In this document: positions 31,896-42,006 of the stretch, piece by piece
How the letters are laid out: every line of letters starts with the position of its first letter
Position numbering within the stretch: position 1 is the first letter of the stretch
NCBI GenBank assembly: GCA_046565505.1
Contig: JBKHYJ010000018.1
Coordinates: 1 to 56,705 of the forward strand
Length of the DNA: 56,705 nt
Reading direction: 5' to 3'
Source of the DNA: JBKHYJ01 sp046565505
GTDB taxonomy: Bacteria > Acidobacteriota > Blastocatellia > UBA7656
Notes under the pieces: generated by a model
The model's input: only the letters and a program-made list of their open reading frames with translations
Told to the model about the DNA's origin: nothing
Databases searched by the model: none
Program-made: the position numbers and the translations under genes

Positions 31896-33030
31896 ATGAT
31901 AGAAGAGCTGAGACAAAAATACGAAGACCTGGCGGCGCGCGTGAACGAGTTGCGGAGGTATCTTTGACCCGGAAACGAAGCGCGCGGAAGCTCAGAGGAT
32001 AGAAGAAGAGACGGCGAAACCTGATTTCTGGAGCGACCAGGAGCGCGCGCAGAAAGCGTTGCGCCGCCGCAGCCGCCTGGAAACGGCGGCCGCCAGGGCG
32101 GACCGCTTCAAGCGGGACGTGGAAGACGCCGCGGTGCTCATCGAATTCGCGTCCGAAGACGAAGGCTCCGCGGGCGAGCTCGCCGCCGTGCTCGAGCGGC
32201 TGGGGCGCGAAGTCGAAGAGAGCGAGACTGAGATGATGCTCTCAGGCCCGAACGACGCCCGCGACGCCATCGTCACCATCAACGCGGGCGCGGGCGGCAC
32301 CGACGCGCAGGATTGGGCGGAAATGCTCTTCAGGATGTACCTGCGTTGGGCGGAGCGCCGCGGGCTTAAGATCGAAGTCGTAGACGAGCAGCCGGGCAAA
32401 GAGGCGGGCATAAAATCGGCCACCTTCACGCTGTCGGGCGAATACGCTTACGGCCTGATGTCCGCGGAAGCGGGCGTGCACCGCCTGGTCAGGCTCAGCC
32501 CTTTCAACGCGGGCTCGAGCCGCGAGACGAGCTTCGCCTCCGTCTTCGTGTACCCGGACGTGGAAGAGGATGTCGAGATCGAAGTGCAGGAAAAAGACCT
32601 GCGAGTCGACACCTACCGCTCGTCGGGCGCGGGCGGTCAGCATGTGAACGTGACCGACTCGGCCGTGCGAATCACACACCTGCCGACGGGCATCGTTGTC
32701 ACCTGCCAGAACCAGAGGTCACAGCACCAGAACCGCGAGGTTGCGATGCGAATCCTCAAGTCGCGCCTTTACGAGCTCGAGATGGAGAAGCGCCGGGCCG
32801 AGACGGCGCAGCTCGAGGAGACGAAGCGCGACATCTCATTCGGCTCCCAGATAAGAAACTACGTGCTGCACCCGTACCGCCTCGCCAAGGACGTGCGCAC
32901 GAAGTACGAGACCTCCGACGTTGACGCGGTGCTCGACGGCGACCTAGACGAGTTCATAAAACAGTACCTCGTGATGAAGAGCAAGGGCGCGCGCGGCGAA
33001 GCACAGGCCGGCCCGCGCGGCGCACAGTAA
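31896..33030 (+). CDS. prfB: peptide chain release factor 2 (programmed +1 frameshift)
   Basis: RF2 releases peptides at UGA and UAA. The first 23 codons (31896-31964) end at CTT TGA C; translation must skip T31965 and continue from GAC at 31966 to give 377 residues. The anticodon-mimic tripeptide SPF lies in LSPFNAGSSRETSFASV and the catalytic GGQ in SSGAGGQHVNVTDSAVRITH. GAGGA precedes the ATG. Length and motifs fit RF2. It follows lnt by 59 bp. Low RF2 causes slow UGA decoding and more frameshifting, a known autoregulation. Confidence 0.96.
31953..31968 (+). promoter_or_regulatory. prfB programmed frameshift site
   Basis: An internal Shine-Dalgarno-like CGGAGGT is followed by ATCTTTGAC: the CTT-TGA-C slippery stop with the short spacing found in most bacterial prfB genes. 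The zero frame stops at 31965-31967 and the +1 frame continues. Confidence 0.93.
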
Positions 33031-33063
33031 GCGTTCCGCAGTAGTTTTAAGGAGTAGATTTCA

Positions 33064-35877
33064 ATGCCCCACACAGCAGTAAAGCTTCGTTCATTGGCCG
33101 CGCTCATGTTAATCGCGTCGGCCGCACCCTTCGCCGCGGCGCAGGCGACGACTCAGCAGACGCCGCCCCGGACCCAGGCACAGCAGGCGCCGCCGAGGCA
33201 GTCGCCGCCCGGCCTGCCGGCGGGCGTCCAGCTCGTCGCGACGGTCGAAGGCATCACTGAATACCGCCTGGCGAACGGCCTGCGCGTACTGTTGTTCCCG
33301 GATCAATCGAAGCAGACGCTGATCGTCAACGTCACTTACCTCGTCGGCTCGCGGCACGAGAATTATGGCGAGACCGGCATGGCGCACCTGCTCGAACACC
33401 TGACTTATAAAGGGTCGAAGAATCACCCGAACATCCCGCAGGAGATAAACGAGCGGGGCGCGCGCTGGAACGGCTCGACCAGTTGGGACCGCACGAACTA
33501 CTACGAGACGTTCCCGGCGGGCGACGCGAATCTCGAATGGGCCATCAAGCTCGAAGCCGACCGCATGGGCAACTCTTTCATCTTGAAAAAAGACCTCGAC
33601 AGCGAGATGACCGTGGTGCGCAACGAGTACGAGTCGGGCGAGACGGAGCCATTCAGGGTGACGATCCAAAGGCTGATGGGCGCGGCCTACGAGTGGCACA
33701 ACTACTCGAAGATGACCATAGGCGCGCGCAGCGACATAGAGAACGTCCCGATAGACCGCCTCCAGGCGTTCTATAAAAAGTACTACACCCCTGACAACGC
33801 CGTGCTGCTCATAGCGGGCAAATTCGACCCGGCTGCGACGCTGCAACTGGTCGCGAATAATTTCGGGGCCATACCGCGCCCGTCGCGCGAGTTGCAGCCG
33901 ATATATACGACGGAGCCGACGCAAGACGGCGAGCGGGCCGTGACCGTGCGGCGCGTCGGCGACACGCAAGTGCTGTTGGCCGGTTACCACGTCCCTTCGG
34001 GGGCCCACCCCGACTTCGCGGCGATTGATATTCTGACGGAGGTCCTCGGCGACACGCCTTCGGGCCGGCTGCACAAGGCGCTCGTGGAAACGAAGAAGGC
34101 GGCGACGACCGGCGGGTTTGACCTGCAGTTGCACGACCCCGGCATGGCGCTCTTCCTCGCGCAACTGCGGAAAGAAGATTCGCTGGACGCGGCGCGCGAG
34201 ACGCTGATTAAGACGGTCGAGGAGGCCGCCTCGAAGGCCCCGACGGCCGAAGAGGTGGAGCGCGCGCGCACGTCGCTGCTGAAGAACATCGACCTGGCGC
34301 TCACGCAATCGGACGAGGTAGGGCTTGAGATGAGCGAGTGGATGGCGATGGGCGACTGGCGGCTCTTTTTCATTCACCGCGACCGACTCAAGAAAGTGAC
34401 GCCCGCCGACGTGCAGCGCGTCGCCGCACAGTACTTCAAGCCCAGCAACCGCACGCTCGCCATGTTCGTCCCGACCGAAAAACCCGACCGCGCCGAGATC
34501 CCCGCCCCGCCCGACGTGGCCGCGCTCGTGAAGGACTACAAGGGCGAGGCGACGGTGGCAGCCGGCGAGGCGTTCGACCCTTCGCCCGCCAACATCGAGT
34601 CGCGCACGATCAGGGTCGAGCTGCCAGGCGGGTTGAAGCTGGCCCTGCTGCCCAAGAAGACCCGCGGCAATACCGTCATCGCCACGATGACGCTGCGCTT
34701 CGGCAGTGAGAAGAGCTTGATGAACCGCGCGACGCCCGGCATCCTCGCAGGGGCCATGCTGATGCGCGGCACGGCCAGGCACACGCGCCAGCAGATTCAA
34801 GACGAGCTTGATAAGTTGAAGGCGCGCGCCTTCGTCTTCGGCGGCCCCACGTCTGCGAGCGTATCCATAGAAACGACTCGGGAGAATTTCCCCGCGGTGT
34901 TGAAGCTAGCCGCGGAAATTCTGCGCGAGCCATCCTTCCCGGCGGCCGAGTTCGACCAGCTCAAGCAGCAATTCCTGACCGGCATCGAGTCGCAGCGCAG
35001 CCAGCCCGAATCTGTCGCAGGCACGGCGTTCAGCCGCCACCTCAACCCCTACCCCAAAGGCGACGTGCGCTACGTCTCGACGCCGGACGAGGACGTGGCG
35101 GAGATGAAGGCCGTGACGCTCGACGACGTGAAGAAGTTCTACGCGGACTTCTACGGCGCGTCGAACGGCGAGATGGCCGTGGCAGGTGATTTCGACGCGA
35201 AGGAAGTCGAGAAAATGGTCGCGGATTTATTCGGCCCGTGGAAGAGCCCGCGGCCGTTCGAGCGGCTGGTGAGCGTGTACAGGGAGGTGGCGCCGATCAA
35301 TCAATCGCTGGAAACGCCCGACAAGGCCAACGCGGTCTTCATCGCAGGCATGCCCCTGAGCCTGCGCGACGACGACCCTGACTACCCGGCGCTCACGCTG
35401 GCTAACTACATACTGGGCGGCGGGCAGTTGAATTCGCGGCTCGCCAACCGGATAAGGCAGAAGGAAGGCTTGAGCTATTCGATAGGCTCGGGGCTGAACG
35501 CGAGCGCGCTCGACAAGAGCGGCTCGTTCACCGCGCAGGCCATCTACGCGCCGCAGAACGTGGCGAAGCTGGAAGCGGCTTTCAAAGAGGAGCTTGAGCG
35601 CGCGCTCAAAGAAGGCTTCACGGCCGAGGAGGTCGAGGCCGCCAAGAAGGGCATCCTCCAGGCGCGCGAGGTGAGCCGCGCGCAGGACGCGGAGCTTGCC
35701 CGCAAGCTGTCATCTTACCTCTTCTTCAGCCGGACGCTCGCCTGGGACGCCGAATTGGAAAAGAAGATCCTCGCGCTCACGCCCGCCGACGTGGCCGCGG
35801 CGATGCGCCGTCACATCGACCCATCGAAGCTGACCGTAATAAAAGCGGGCGATTTCGCGAAGGCGTCCGCCAAGTGA
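33064..35877 (+). CDS. exported M16 zinc metalloprotease (two-domain, pitrilysin type)
   Basis: A 937-residue exported protease: signal peptide (to about 28), a Pro/Gln-rich linker and two fused M16 halves. The first has the inverted zinc motif HLLEHLTYKGS (near 108) with downstream Glu in NEYESGE. The second half, from about 510, lacks the HxxEH motif, as usual for the non-catalytic half. AAGGAG precedes the ATG. M16 enzymes degrade peptides in a closed chamber; here it would act in the periplasm. It is separate from prfB by 33 bp. Confidence 0.93.
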   Translation: MPHTAVKLRSLAALMLIASAAPFAAAQATTQQTPPRTQAQQAPPRQSPPGLPAGVQLVATVEGITEYRLANGLRVLLFPDQSKQTLIVNVTYLVGSRHENYGETGMAHLLEHLTYKGSKNHPNIPQEINERGARWNGSTSWDRTNYYETFPAGDANLEWAIKLEADRMGNSFILKKDLDSEMTVVRNEYESGETEPFRVTIQRLMGAAYEWHNYSKMTIGARSDIENVPIDRLQAFYKKYYTPDNAVLLIAGKFDPAATLQLVANNFGAIPRPSRELQPIYTTEPTQDGERAVTVRRVGDTQVLLAGYHVPSGAHPDFAAIDILTEVLGDTPSGRLHKALVETKKAATTGGFDLQLHDPGMALFLAQLRKEDSLDAARETLIKTVEEAASKAPTAEEVERARTSLLKNIDLALTQSDEVGLEMSEWMAMGDWRLFFIHRDRLKKVTPADVQRVAAQYFKPSNRTLAMFVPTEKPDRAEIPAPPDVAALVKDYKGEATVAAGEAFDPSPANIESRTIRVELPGGLKLALLPKKTRGNTVIATMTLRFGSEKSLMNRATPGILAGAMLMRGTARHTRQQIQDELDKLKARAFVFGGPTSASVSIETTRENFPAVLKLAAEILREPSFPAAEFDQLKQQFLTGIESQRSQPESVAGTAFSRHLNPYPKGDVRYVSTPDEDVAEMKAVTLDDVKKFYADFYGASNGEMAVAGDFDAKEVEKMVADLFGPWKSPRPFERLVSVYREVAPINQSLETPDKANAVFIAGMPLSLRDDDPDYPALTLANYILGGGQLNSRLANRIRQKEGLSYSIGSGLNASALDKSGSFTAQAIYAPQNVAKLEAAFKEELERALKEGFTAEEVEAAKKGILQAREVSRAQDAELARKLSSYLFFSRTLAWDAELEKKILALTPADVAAAMRRHIDPSKLTVIKAGDFAKASAK

Positions 35878-36023
35878 GCGGCGGGCCATGTGCGGCGGGC
35901 GGCGAAGCAGTCGAGAAATTATGCGGCTCAATACTTTGCTGCCTGCTGCTTTCCGGCCACAATATAATGTATAATGCGCTGGCGATTCTGTAATATTCTG
36001 GTAATGTTCTAGCGGGCATCGAA

Positions 36024-38729
36024 ATGGCTATTAGGTCTCGGACAAAGCCTTCGAGTAAGAAGACGCTGGCTAATGAAGTGCTGGCCGTCGTCCTCGCCGC
36101 CGCCGCCACTTTGTTAGCGCTCAGCCTGGTCACCTACGACCCTAGAGACCCGAGCTGGAATTCAATCGGGCCGCAGCGCCCGCCGTCGAACATCATAGGG
36201 GTCGTCGGCGCACACGCGGCCGATTTCTTTCTTCAACTGTTCGGCCTCGCCGCGCTCGCGATACCTGTGCTGCTGGTACTGATCGCGGCGCGGACCTTTT
36301 TCTCTGCCCGCGCGGAAATCCCCGTGCGTAAAGCCGCGGGGGCCGCGCTGCTGCTCGTCGCGCTCTCCGGCTTTCTAGCTCTCTTCCCCAAAGCCGGGGT
36401 CGGCATGTTAGAGCGTTACGCGAGCAATGGGGGCGCGGTCGGCTACATAATCGAGGGCGCGCTGGCCGGCGCGCTGAACACCATCGGCGCGGCGATAGTG
36501 CTGACGGCGGCATCCACATTAACGCTCATGCTCACGATGGAGGTCTCGCTCGCCGGACTCGCGGGGCGGGTTGATTCCTTAAGACAGGCGTACGCCGAAA
36601 AGCACAAGGGGAGACCCACGATGTTTGATCGTTTGAGCGCGTGGCGGAGGGCGCGCGCCGAGCAGCGCCGCCTGCAAGACGAGCAGCGGCAGGCGGCTAG
36701 GGCCGAACAGCTCAGGCTGAAAGAAGAGGAGAGGGACAAGCGCCAGCGGGAAGAAGAGGTCCGCCTGCGCGAGGCCAGGCGACTGGCCGACGAAGAGCGG
36801 AAGCGAAAGGCCGAAGAGGCGCGGCGGCTCAAAGAAGAGCAGCCGACTATTTCAAAGCCCGTTTTCCCGAAGACCGTCATTTCCAAACCTATCGTGGCAG
36901 AGCCGTCCCTGTCCGCGGCGTCAGCCGCGACTCAGAGCGCCTTCGCTGCCGGCGCGGCAATCGAAGACGAATCCTCCGTTGACGCGCTTGAGCACGACGT
37001 AGAAACAGGCGGCGCCGCGCCCGCAGCGACCAGTACGCGCAGGCAGATGGCGGAGGTGCTGCGCAGGCGCAGGCAGGAGCAGGCGGTCGCGGGCCAGCCC
37101 GTTGCTACTGAAATAACCACGGACCCGGAAGTGGTCGAGATGACCAAGACTGCCTCCATCGTCCGCACCCCGCCGGCGGAAAAAACGAACGCCGTGGCGG
37201 GCTCGGCGAGGGAGCAGGCCCCGCGCCGCAAGGCCGCAATCGAGGCGTCAGACTCGAATTACAAGCTGCCAACGCTCGGCCTGCTTGAGCCGCCCATAGG
37301 GCATCACGAGCAGGCCGACGAGGAGCTTCGCGTGCGCGCCACGATACTGGCGGAGAAGTGTAAGGAGTTCTCAGTCACAGGGCACATACATCACATCAGC
37401 CCCGGCCCCGTCGTTACCACGTTCGAGTTCAAACCCGACCCCGGCATCAAGTACAGCCGCGTCGTCGGGCTGGCCGACGACCTGTGTCTCGCGCTGAAAG
37501 CCGAATCGATTCGCATAGACCGAATACCTGGGAAATCCACCGTCGGCATCGAAGTCCCGAACGCGCACCGCGAAAAGATAGTCCTGCGTGAGGTCATCGA
37601 ATCGCCCAGGTTTCGGGACTCCGAGTCGAAGCTCACCGTGGCTTTAGGCAAAACCATAAACGGCGAAGAGTACGTGGCCGATATGACGAAGATGCCGCAC
37701 CTGCTGATCGCGGGCGCGACGGGCGCGGGCAAGTCGGTCACGCTCAACGCGATCATCTGTTCGATACTCTACAAGGCGTCGCCGGAGGAAGTGAAGTTCA
37801 TAATGGTTGACCCGAAGCGCGTAGAGTTAGGGCTCTATGAAGGCATACCGCACCTGCTCACGCCCATAGTGACCGACCCCAAACGCGCGTCGAACGCCCT
37901 GAAATGGGCCGTCAACGAGATGGAGAACCGCTACCGCGAGCTCGCGACTCTCGGCGTGCGCAACATAGACCAGTACAACCATGAAGTGCGCGAGATGACA
38001 CACCCGACGCTCTCGGAGGACAACCCTGAGCGGCCGAAGCCCCTGCCCTACATAGTCATCGCGATCGACGAGCTCGCGGATTTAATGATGGTGGCGCGCG
38101 GGGAGGTCGAGACATCCATCGCTCGCCTCGCGCAGATGGCGCGGGCCGTCGGCATACACCTCGTGCTGGCGACGCAGCGCCCTTCGGTAGACGTTATCAC
38201 GGGCATCATAAAGGCGAACGTGCCTTCGCGAATAGCTTTTCGCGTCTCGTCGAAGGTCGATTCGCGCACGATCATCGACGCGAATGGGGCCGAGGCGCTG
38301 CTCGGGCAAGGCGACATGCTCTTCCTGCCCCCGGGCACGGCCCGCCTCATCCGCGTGCATGGCTCATTCGTCAATGAAGCCGAGGTGAACAAAATAGCCG
38401 AGCACACTAAACAGCAGGCGGAGCCGCAGTACAACGAAGAGGTCACGCTCAGCGAGCAGGAGACGCAGGGCGCGGATGGCTTTGAAGGCGAGCAGGACGG
38501 CCTATTCGACGAAGCATTGGTGATAGTGACAGACATGGGGCGGGCTTCAACGTCGGTCTTGCAGCGTAGACTTTCGATAGGGTATGGCCGCGCCGCAAAG
38601 ATTCTCGACATGATGGAGCGCAGAGGTTTCATAGGGCCTGCCGAAGGGTCCAAACCGCGTAAGGTGCTGCAAGCCGCATTTGAGTTCCGCGAGCGACTCG
38701 GGGAGATGATGGAGCAGGAAGTTGATTGA
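36024..38729 (+). CDS. ftsK: DNA translocase FtsK
   Basis: A 901-residue membrane-anchored DNA pump that clears and aligns chromosomes at the septum. Four N-terminal membrane helices lie in residues 20-180, then a charged, Arg/Glu-rich coiled linker (about 205-280) and a low-complexity linker. The alpha/beta motor starts near 410, with Walker A GATGAGKSVTLNA near 565, Walker B YIVIAIDELADLMM and LATQRPSVDVITG. The C-terminal winged-helix gamma domain (TSVLQRRLSIGYGRAAKILD) reads KOPS. TATAAT-like boxes lie upstream near 35970. Confidence 0.96.
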   Translation: MAIRSRTKPSSKKTLANEVLAVVLAAAATLLALSLVTYDPRDPSWNSIGPQRPPSNIIGVVGAHAADFFLQLFGLAALAIPVLLVLIAARTFFSARAEIPVRKAAGAALLLVALSGFLALFPKAGVGMLERYASNGGAVGYIIEGALAGALNTIGAAIVLTAASTLTLMLTMEVSLAGLAGRVDSLRQAYAEKHKGRPTMFDRLSAWRRARAEQRRLQDEQRQAARAEQLRLKEEERDKRQREEEVRLREARRLADEERKRKAEEARRLKEEQPTISKPVFPKTVISKPIVAEPSLSAASAATQSAFAAGAAIEDESSVDALEHDVETGGAAPAATSTRRQMAEVLRRRRQEQAVAGQPVATEITTDPEVVEMTKTASIVRTPPAEKTNAVAGSAREQAPRRKAAIEASDSNYKLPTLGLLEPPIGHHEQADEELRVRATILAEKCKEFSVTGHIHHISPGPVVTTFEFKPDPGIKYSRVVGLADDLCLALKAESIRIDRIPGKSTVGIEVPNAHREKIVLREVIESPRFRDSESKLTVALGKTINGEEYVADMTKMPHLLIAGATGAGKSVTLNAIICSILYKASPEEVKFIMVDPKRVELGLYEGIPHLLTPIVTDPKRASNALKWAVNEMENRYRELATLGVRNIDQYNHEVREMTHPTLSEDNPERPKPLPYIVIAIDELADLMMVARGEVETSIARLAQMARAVGIHLVLATQRPSVDVITGIIKANVPSRIAFRVSSKVDSRTIIDANGAEALLGQGDMLFLPPGTARLIRVHGSFVNEAEVNKIAEHTKQQAEPQYNEEVTLSEQETQGADGFEGEQDGLFDEALVIVTDMGRASTSVLQRRLSIGYGRAAKILDMMERRGFIGPAEGSKPRKVLQAAFEFRERLGEMMEQEVD

Positions 38730-38798
38730 CGCCGGCAGGCCCCATGCAACCCGCTGACTCTGCCTGCTCGGGGCGATTTTTCAAAGAATTTTCTTGAG

Positions 38799-39023
38799 TT
38801 TTGCACAGCTTTTCAGCAATGGCCTTGCGCGACCGAAAGGCCGGCCCATAAAAGGCCCTAAAATCCACCTGCTTAACATTTAATTGCGGTAATGATTACA
38901 CTTATTTCTGTTAATTAGATTTGAACAAAATATGTGCAAAGTGCTACAAGTCCGTGAATATCTGAAATTTGCAAGCTCAAAATCCTCCTTTTCCACAGGC
39001 TTTTCCACAGAAGCTGTGGAAAA
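38799..39023. other. AT-rich island with DnaA-like boxes
   Basis: The 316-bp gap between ftsK and the next gene holds TTTTCCACA at 38989-38997 and 39001-39009, its inverse TGTGGAAAA at 39015-39023 and a TTTTGCACA at 38799-38807. Between them is a strongly AT-rich stretch (38870-38940), unusual for this GC-rich core. TTTTCCACA is a common DnaA box form. It could be oriC, a DnaA-regulated promoter or a titration site; dnaA and dnaN are not in the window. Confidence 0.5.
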
Positions 39024-39045
39024 CTAATTTGCGCTCGGGAGGCCC

Positions 39046-39750
39046 ATGAAATTCAATCGAAGCAGGCCACTGTTAGCTATCACGAACCAATCTAGATTGG
39101 TTACGGATGAAGAACTCGCGTCTTATATACCGGCCTTACAGCGGCAGATAACGGAGCATTTCGAGCCGGCCTGGGGCATAGGCGCGCAACTGGTTTTCGC
39201 CAAGGGCAAGCCCCCGCGCGACGCCTACCAGATTATCGTGATGGACGAAGCGAAGGAGGCAGGCTACATCGGGTATCACTTCCATGAGAACGGCTACCCC
39301 ATAGCCAATATCTTCGCGAAGGAGGACCTGTCGGATGACAGGACCGTCAGCGATACTTTAAGCCACGAAATACTTGAGATGATAGTTGATCCTGCCGTCA
39401 ACCTCTACGCCTACAGGCCGGCGGGTCGCGGCCGGCGCGAGCGCGGATACTTTTACGAGGTCTGTGACCCCGTCCAGTGCGTGCATTACAAAATAGACGG
39501 CGTCAAGGTGATAAATTTCGTCTACCCCGAGTGGTACGAATACGTGTGGCCGAAAGGCTCACGCAAGTTCGACCACCTGGGGAAGTTGAGCGAGCCATTT
39601 GAAATCCTGGCGGGTTGCTACGCCGACGTGAGAGAAGCGGGGGTGGGGTGGAAAACCATCTGGGGAAGCAAGCCCAAAGTCCGCAAACAGCGCAGGGTAT
39701 TTACGCGCGTGGGTAACGACCAGAAAAACGAAGCACGTAAGTCGCGGTGA
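39046..39750 (+). CDS. conserved hypothetical with HExxE motif (possible metal site)
   Basis: A 234-residue protein with a SHEILEMIVDPA motif near residue 107 followed by a YFYEVCDPVQC segment near 145. The HE..E plus Asp could be a degenerate zincin-like metal site. N-terminal SRPLLAITNQSRLVTDEELA and a conserved hydrophobic core suggest a soluble single domain; the C-terminus is very basic. GGGAGG precedes the ATG. The family is not characterised. It lies directly right of the DnaA-box island. Confidence 0.75.
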   Translation: MKFNRSRPLLAITNQSRLVTDEELASYIPALQRQITEHFEPAWGIGAQLVFAKGKPPRDAYQIIVMDEAKEAGYIGYHFHENGYPIANIFAKEDLSDDRTVSDTLSHEILEMIVDPAVNLYAYRPAGRGRRERGYFYEVCDPVQCVHYKIDGVKVINFVYPEWYEYVWPKGSRKFDHLGKLSEPFEILAGCYADVREAGVGWKTIWGSKPKVRKQRRVFTRVGNDQKNEARKSR

Positions 39751-40084
39751 CTCGCTCAGTCATAGCGAAACGCTTAAGAAGTTATCAGGGCTGCGCCGAA
39801 TCGAGCCGCGCAAGGAACGATAGACGAAAAACGAAACCTGCTGAGCGCATGGGATAGGGGCCGGCGCGTGCCGGGCTGATTGACGACGGCATGATGGGCG
39901 CTGGCGCGGGCGATGCGCGCCACGGCGCTGCCGGCCGATCCGGGGCGACCGCGAGGTTACCTTATAGACGGAGGCGGGGTCTGCCGAAAGTATTGACACC
40001 TTTAACACGGTCTTGTAGAAAGGCTGTGTGCAATTTAAGCCGACTTGATTGATGTATAACTGAACACAAGGGGGAGATATTTTC
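39751..40084. other. intergenic region, no gene
   Basis: No supported gene. Minus-strand frames here lack ribosome sites and protein-like composition. A GGGGGAG site near 40070 serves the following gene. Confidence 0.5.
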
Positions 40085-40750
40085 ATGTCGATGATCAAGT
40101 TCACAGCTAATCACCAGGACTTATCGACGGACAGGGGTTACCAGTTTAAATTCTTCTGTGACAAGTGCGGCAACGGGTATATGTCGCGCTTTCAAACTTC
40201 GATCACGGGCACCGCCGGCGGGCTGCTGCGCGCGGCAGGTGATATGTTCGGCGGCATATTTTCAAACGCTGGCAATAGCGCTTACGAAATCCAGCGCGCG
40301 GTCGGCGGCAAGGCGCACGACGCGGCATTTGAAAAGGCCATCGAGGAGGCCAAGGGGTATTTCAAGCAATGTACGCGGTGCGGCAAATGGGTCTGCCCGG
40401 AAACGTGCTGGAACGCGAAGGCAGGATTATGCGAAGAGTGCGCGCCGGACTTTGAAGAGGACTTCGCCGCCAGTAAAGCGCAGGCGATGTCGAGCGCCGC
40501 GCGCGACCAGCTCTACTCGAAGGCCCAGCAGACGGATTACGCTTCCGCGGCGGACATGCGGGCCGGGGCGAGCGCGCCCCAGGGCACGCTGTCGTGCTCG
40601 TCGTGCGGGGCCAAGACGACCGGCAGCAAGTTCTGCCCGGAATGCGGCAAGCCTTTAAAGGTAAAGCTCACCTGCCCCGGCTGCGGGTTCGAGCCTGAGG
40701 GCGCGCCGAAGTTCTGCCCCGAATGCGGCGTGAAAATGCCGCTGCTCTAG
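40085..40750 (+). CDS. zinc-ribbon protein with three Cys4 units
   Basis: A 221-residue cytosolic protein. The N-terminal Cys pair FFCDKCGNGY couples with CTRCGKWVCPETC and CEEC (residues 25-120), interrupted by a Gly-rich amphipathic stretch (GTAGGLLRAAGDMFGGIFSN) that may touch membranes. The C-terminal 50 residues are a double zinc ribbon (CSSCG..FCPECGK, CPGCG..FCPECG). Such proteins are usually adaptors; the partner is unknown. GGGGGAG precedes the ATG. Confidence 0.82.
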   Translation: MSMIKFTANHQDLSTDRGYQFKFFCDKCGNGYMSRFQTSITGTAGGLLRAAGDMFGGIFSNAGNSAYEIQRAVGGKAHDAAFEKAIEEAKGYFKQCTRCGKWVCPETCWNAKAGLCEECAPDFEEDFAASKAQAMSSAARDQLYSKAQQTDYASAADMRAGASAPQGTLSCSSCGAKTTGSKFCPECGKPLKVKLTCPGCGFEPEGAPKFCPECGVKMPLL

Positions 40751-40851
40751 CAGCCGACCGTCATTGATCCATTGTCGGTCGTCGGCCGTTTGCTGACCGC
40801 CCGCGCGCCGGTTACTATTACAACAGGTAATTGACTACGGGCAAACGACCA

Positions 40852-41673
40852 ATGACCAAGCCATACATTGCTGCTTCGAGCTACCTGAACGCGGCGCCCC
40901 TGTGTTACAGCTTCATTCACGGCGAGCAAAAAGGGCGTTGCAAATTCCTATCCGACGCCGCCCCCGCGCGTTGCGCGGAACTGCTCGCCGAAGGCCGCGC
41001 GGACGCCGCCCTGATTCCTGTCATCGAGTATCAGCGAATCCCCAACCTCAAGATAGCGCCCCGCGCTTGCGTCGCATCGAAAGCGAGCGTGCGCAGCGTC
41101 CTGCTGGCGTCGCACGTCCCCATAGCGGACGTGCGCTCGGTCGTGCTGGACATGTCTTCGAGGACCTCGGCCGCGTTAATTAGGATCATACTCGCGCGCT
41201 TTTACGGCCTCAGCCCATCATACAGGACCTCGCCCCCGAGCATAGAGGCGATGCTCGAATCCGATGACGCCGCACTGATCATAGGCGACCCGGCGATGTT
41301 GATAGATCGCTCCCGGCTTCATGTCTACGACCTCGCGGAGGAGTGGAGAAAGCACACAGGTCTGCCCTTTGTTTTCGCATTCTGGGCGGTCCGCTCCGAT
41401 TCGGCCGCGTGGGCCGAGAATCAATCGGCCCCGCCGCGCGGCAAAATAGATTTCCTCGCCGCCAAGCGCGAAGGCGTCGAGCGAGCGGGCGAACTCGCCG
41501 ACATTTATTCGGCGAGACTCGGGCTGCCTCGCGGTGAGTTGATAAGCTACCTGACGGAAAACATCAGCTACGACCTTGACGACGAAAGTATCAGCGGGCT
41601 GGAGTTGTATTATAAACTGGCGCGCGAGTGCGGGTTGATTGAAGAGGCGCGGGGCCTTGTATTTTGCGGATGA
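40852..41673 (+). CDS. mqnA: chorismate dehydratase (futalosine menaquinone pathway)
   Basis: A 273-residue cytosolic enzyme with a periplasmic-binding-protein fold that converts chorismate to 3-enolpyruvylbenzoate in the futalosine route to menaquinone. Family features: IAASSYLNAAPLCYSF at the N-terminus, GRADAALIPVIEYQRIP, VVLDMSSRTSAAL, and DDAALIIGDPAML followed by WRKHTGLPFVFAFWAVR. I chose the ATG at 40852 over an upstream TTG. The other mqn genes are not in the window. The product quinone would serve the NDH-2 at 19 kb. Confidence 0.92.
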   Translation: MTKPYIAASSYLNAAPLCYSFIHGEQKGRCKFLSDAAPARCAELLAEGRADAALIPVIEYQRIPNLKIAPRACVASKASVRSVLLASHVPIADVRSVVLDMSSRTSAALIRIILARFYGLSPSYRTSPPSIEAMLESDDAALIIGDPAMLIDRSRLHVYDLAEEWRKHTGLPFVFAFWAVRSDSAAWAENQSAPPRGKIDFLAAKREGVERAGELADIYSARLGLPRGELISYLTENISYDLDDESISGLELYYKLARECGLIEEARGLVFCG

Positions 41674-41796
41674 TCGAAAATCCGCCCGCCCTCAGCCGCA
41701 AGCCCTTATCCCCGCCGCGTCAATGTCACAGGTCAAAACGGCCATCGGGCGAGACGGGCGGTCAAAAGCTGGCGGCTGATGGCTGACAGTCTTGAG

Positions 41797-42006
41797 CTAC
41801 TGCGCTTCGCCCTGTGCGGTCCCGCCTTCGGATTGGCCGCCCTCGCCCTGCTCCGCCTCGTCAACCGTGTAAGAGCCTAGTATGCGCCGCCCCTCTTCGC
41901 TGCGCGGGTCAATCGTGCGCAGGTGCTTTCGGCCTTGCATCTCCCAGATGGCGGTGACCTGCCCATCCTTTTCAACCGCGTGATAACTCGTCTCGTTCTC
42001 TTCCAT
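41797..42006 (-). CDS. small acidic hypothetical protein
   Basis: A 69-residue protein: residues 1-48 look like a compact beta-alpha domain (YHAVEKDGQVTAIWEMQGRK) and the tail is low-complexity Glu/Gly/Gln. AGGAGGG lies five bases before the ATG, which supports it as real. No family is recognised. Confidence 0.7.
   Translation of the reverse strand: MEENETSYHAVEKDGQVTAIWEMQGRKHLRTIDPRSEEGRRILGSYTVDEAEQGEGGQSEGGTAQGEAQ

Noticed and set aside
33109..34800. 563-codon minus-strand frame opposite the M16 protease gene
   Set aside because: Arg/Val/Leu-rich antisense shadow typical of GC-rich coding DNA; the plus strand has the HxxEH motif, signal peptide and ribosome site.
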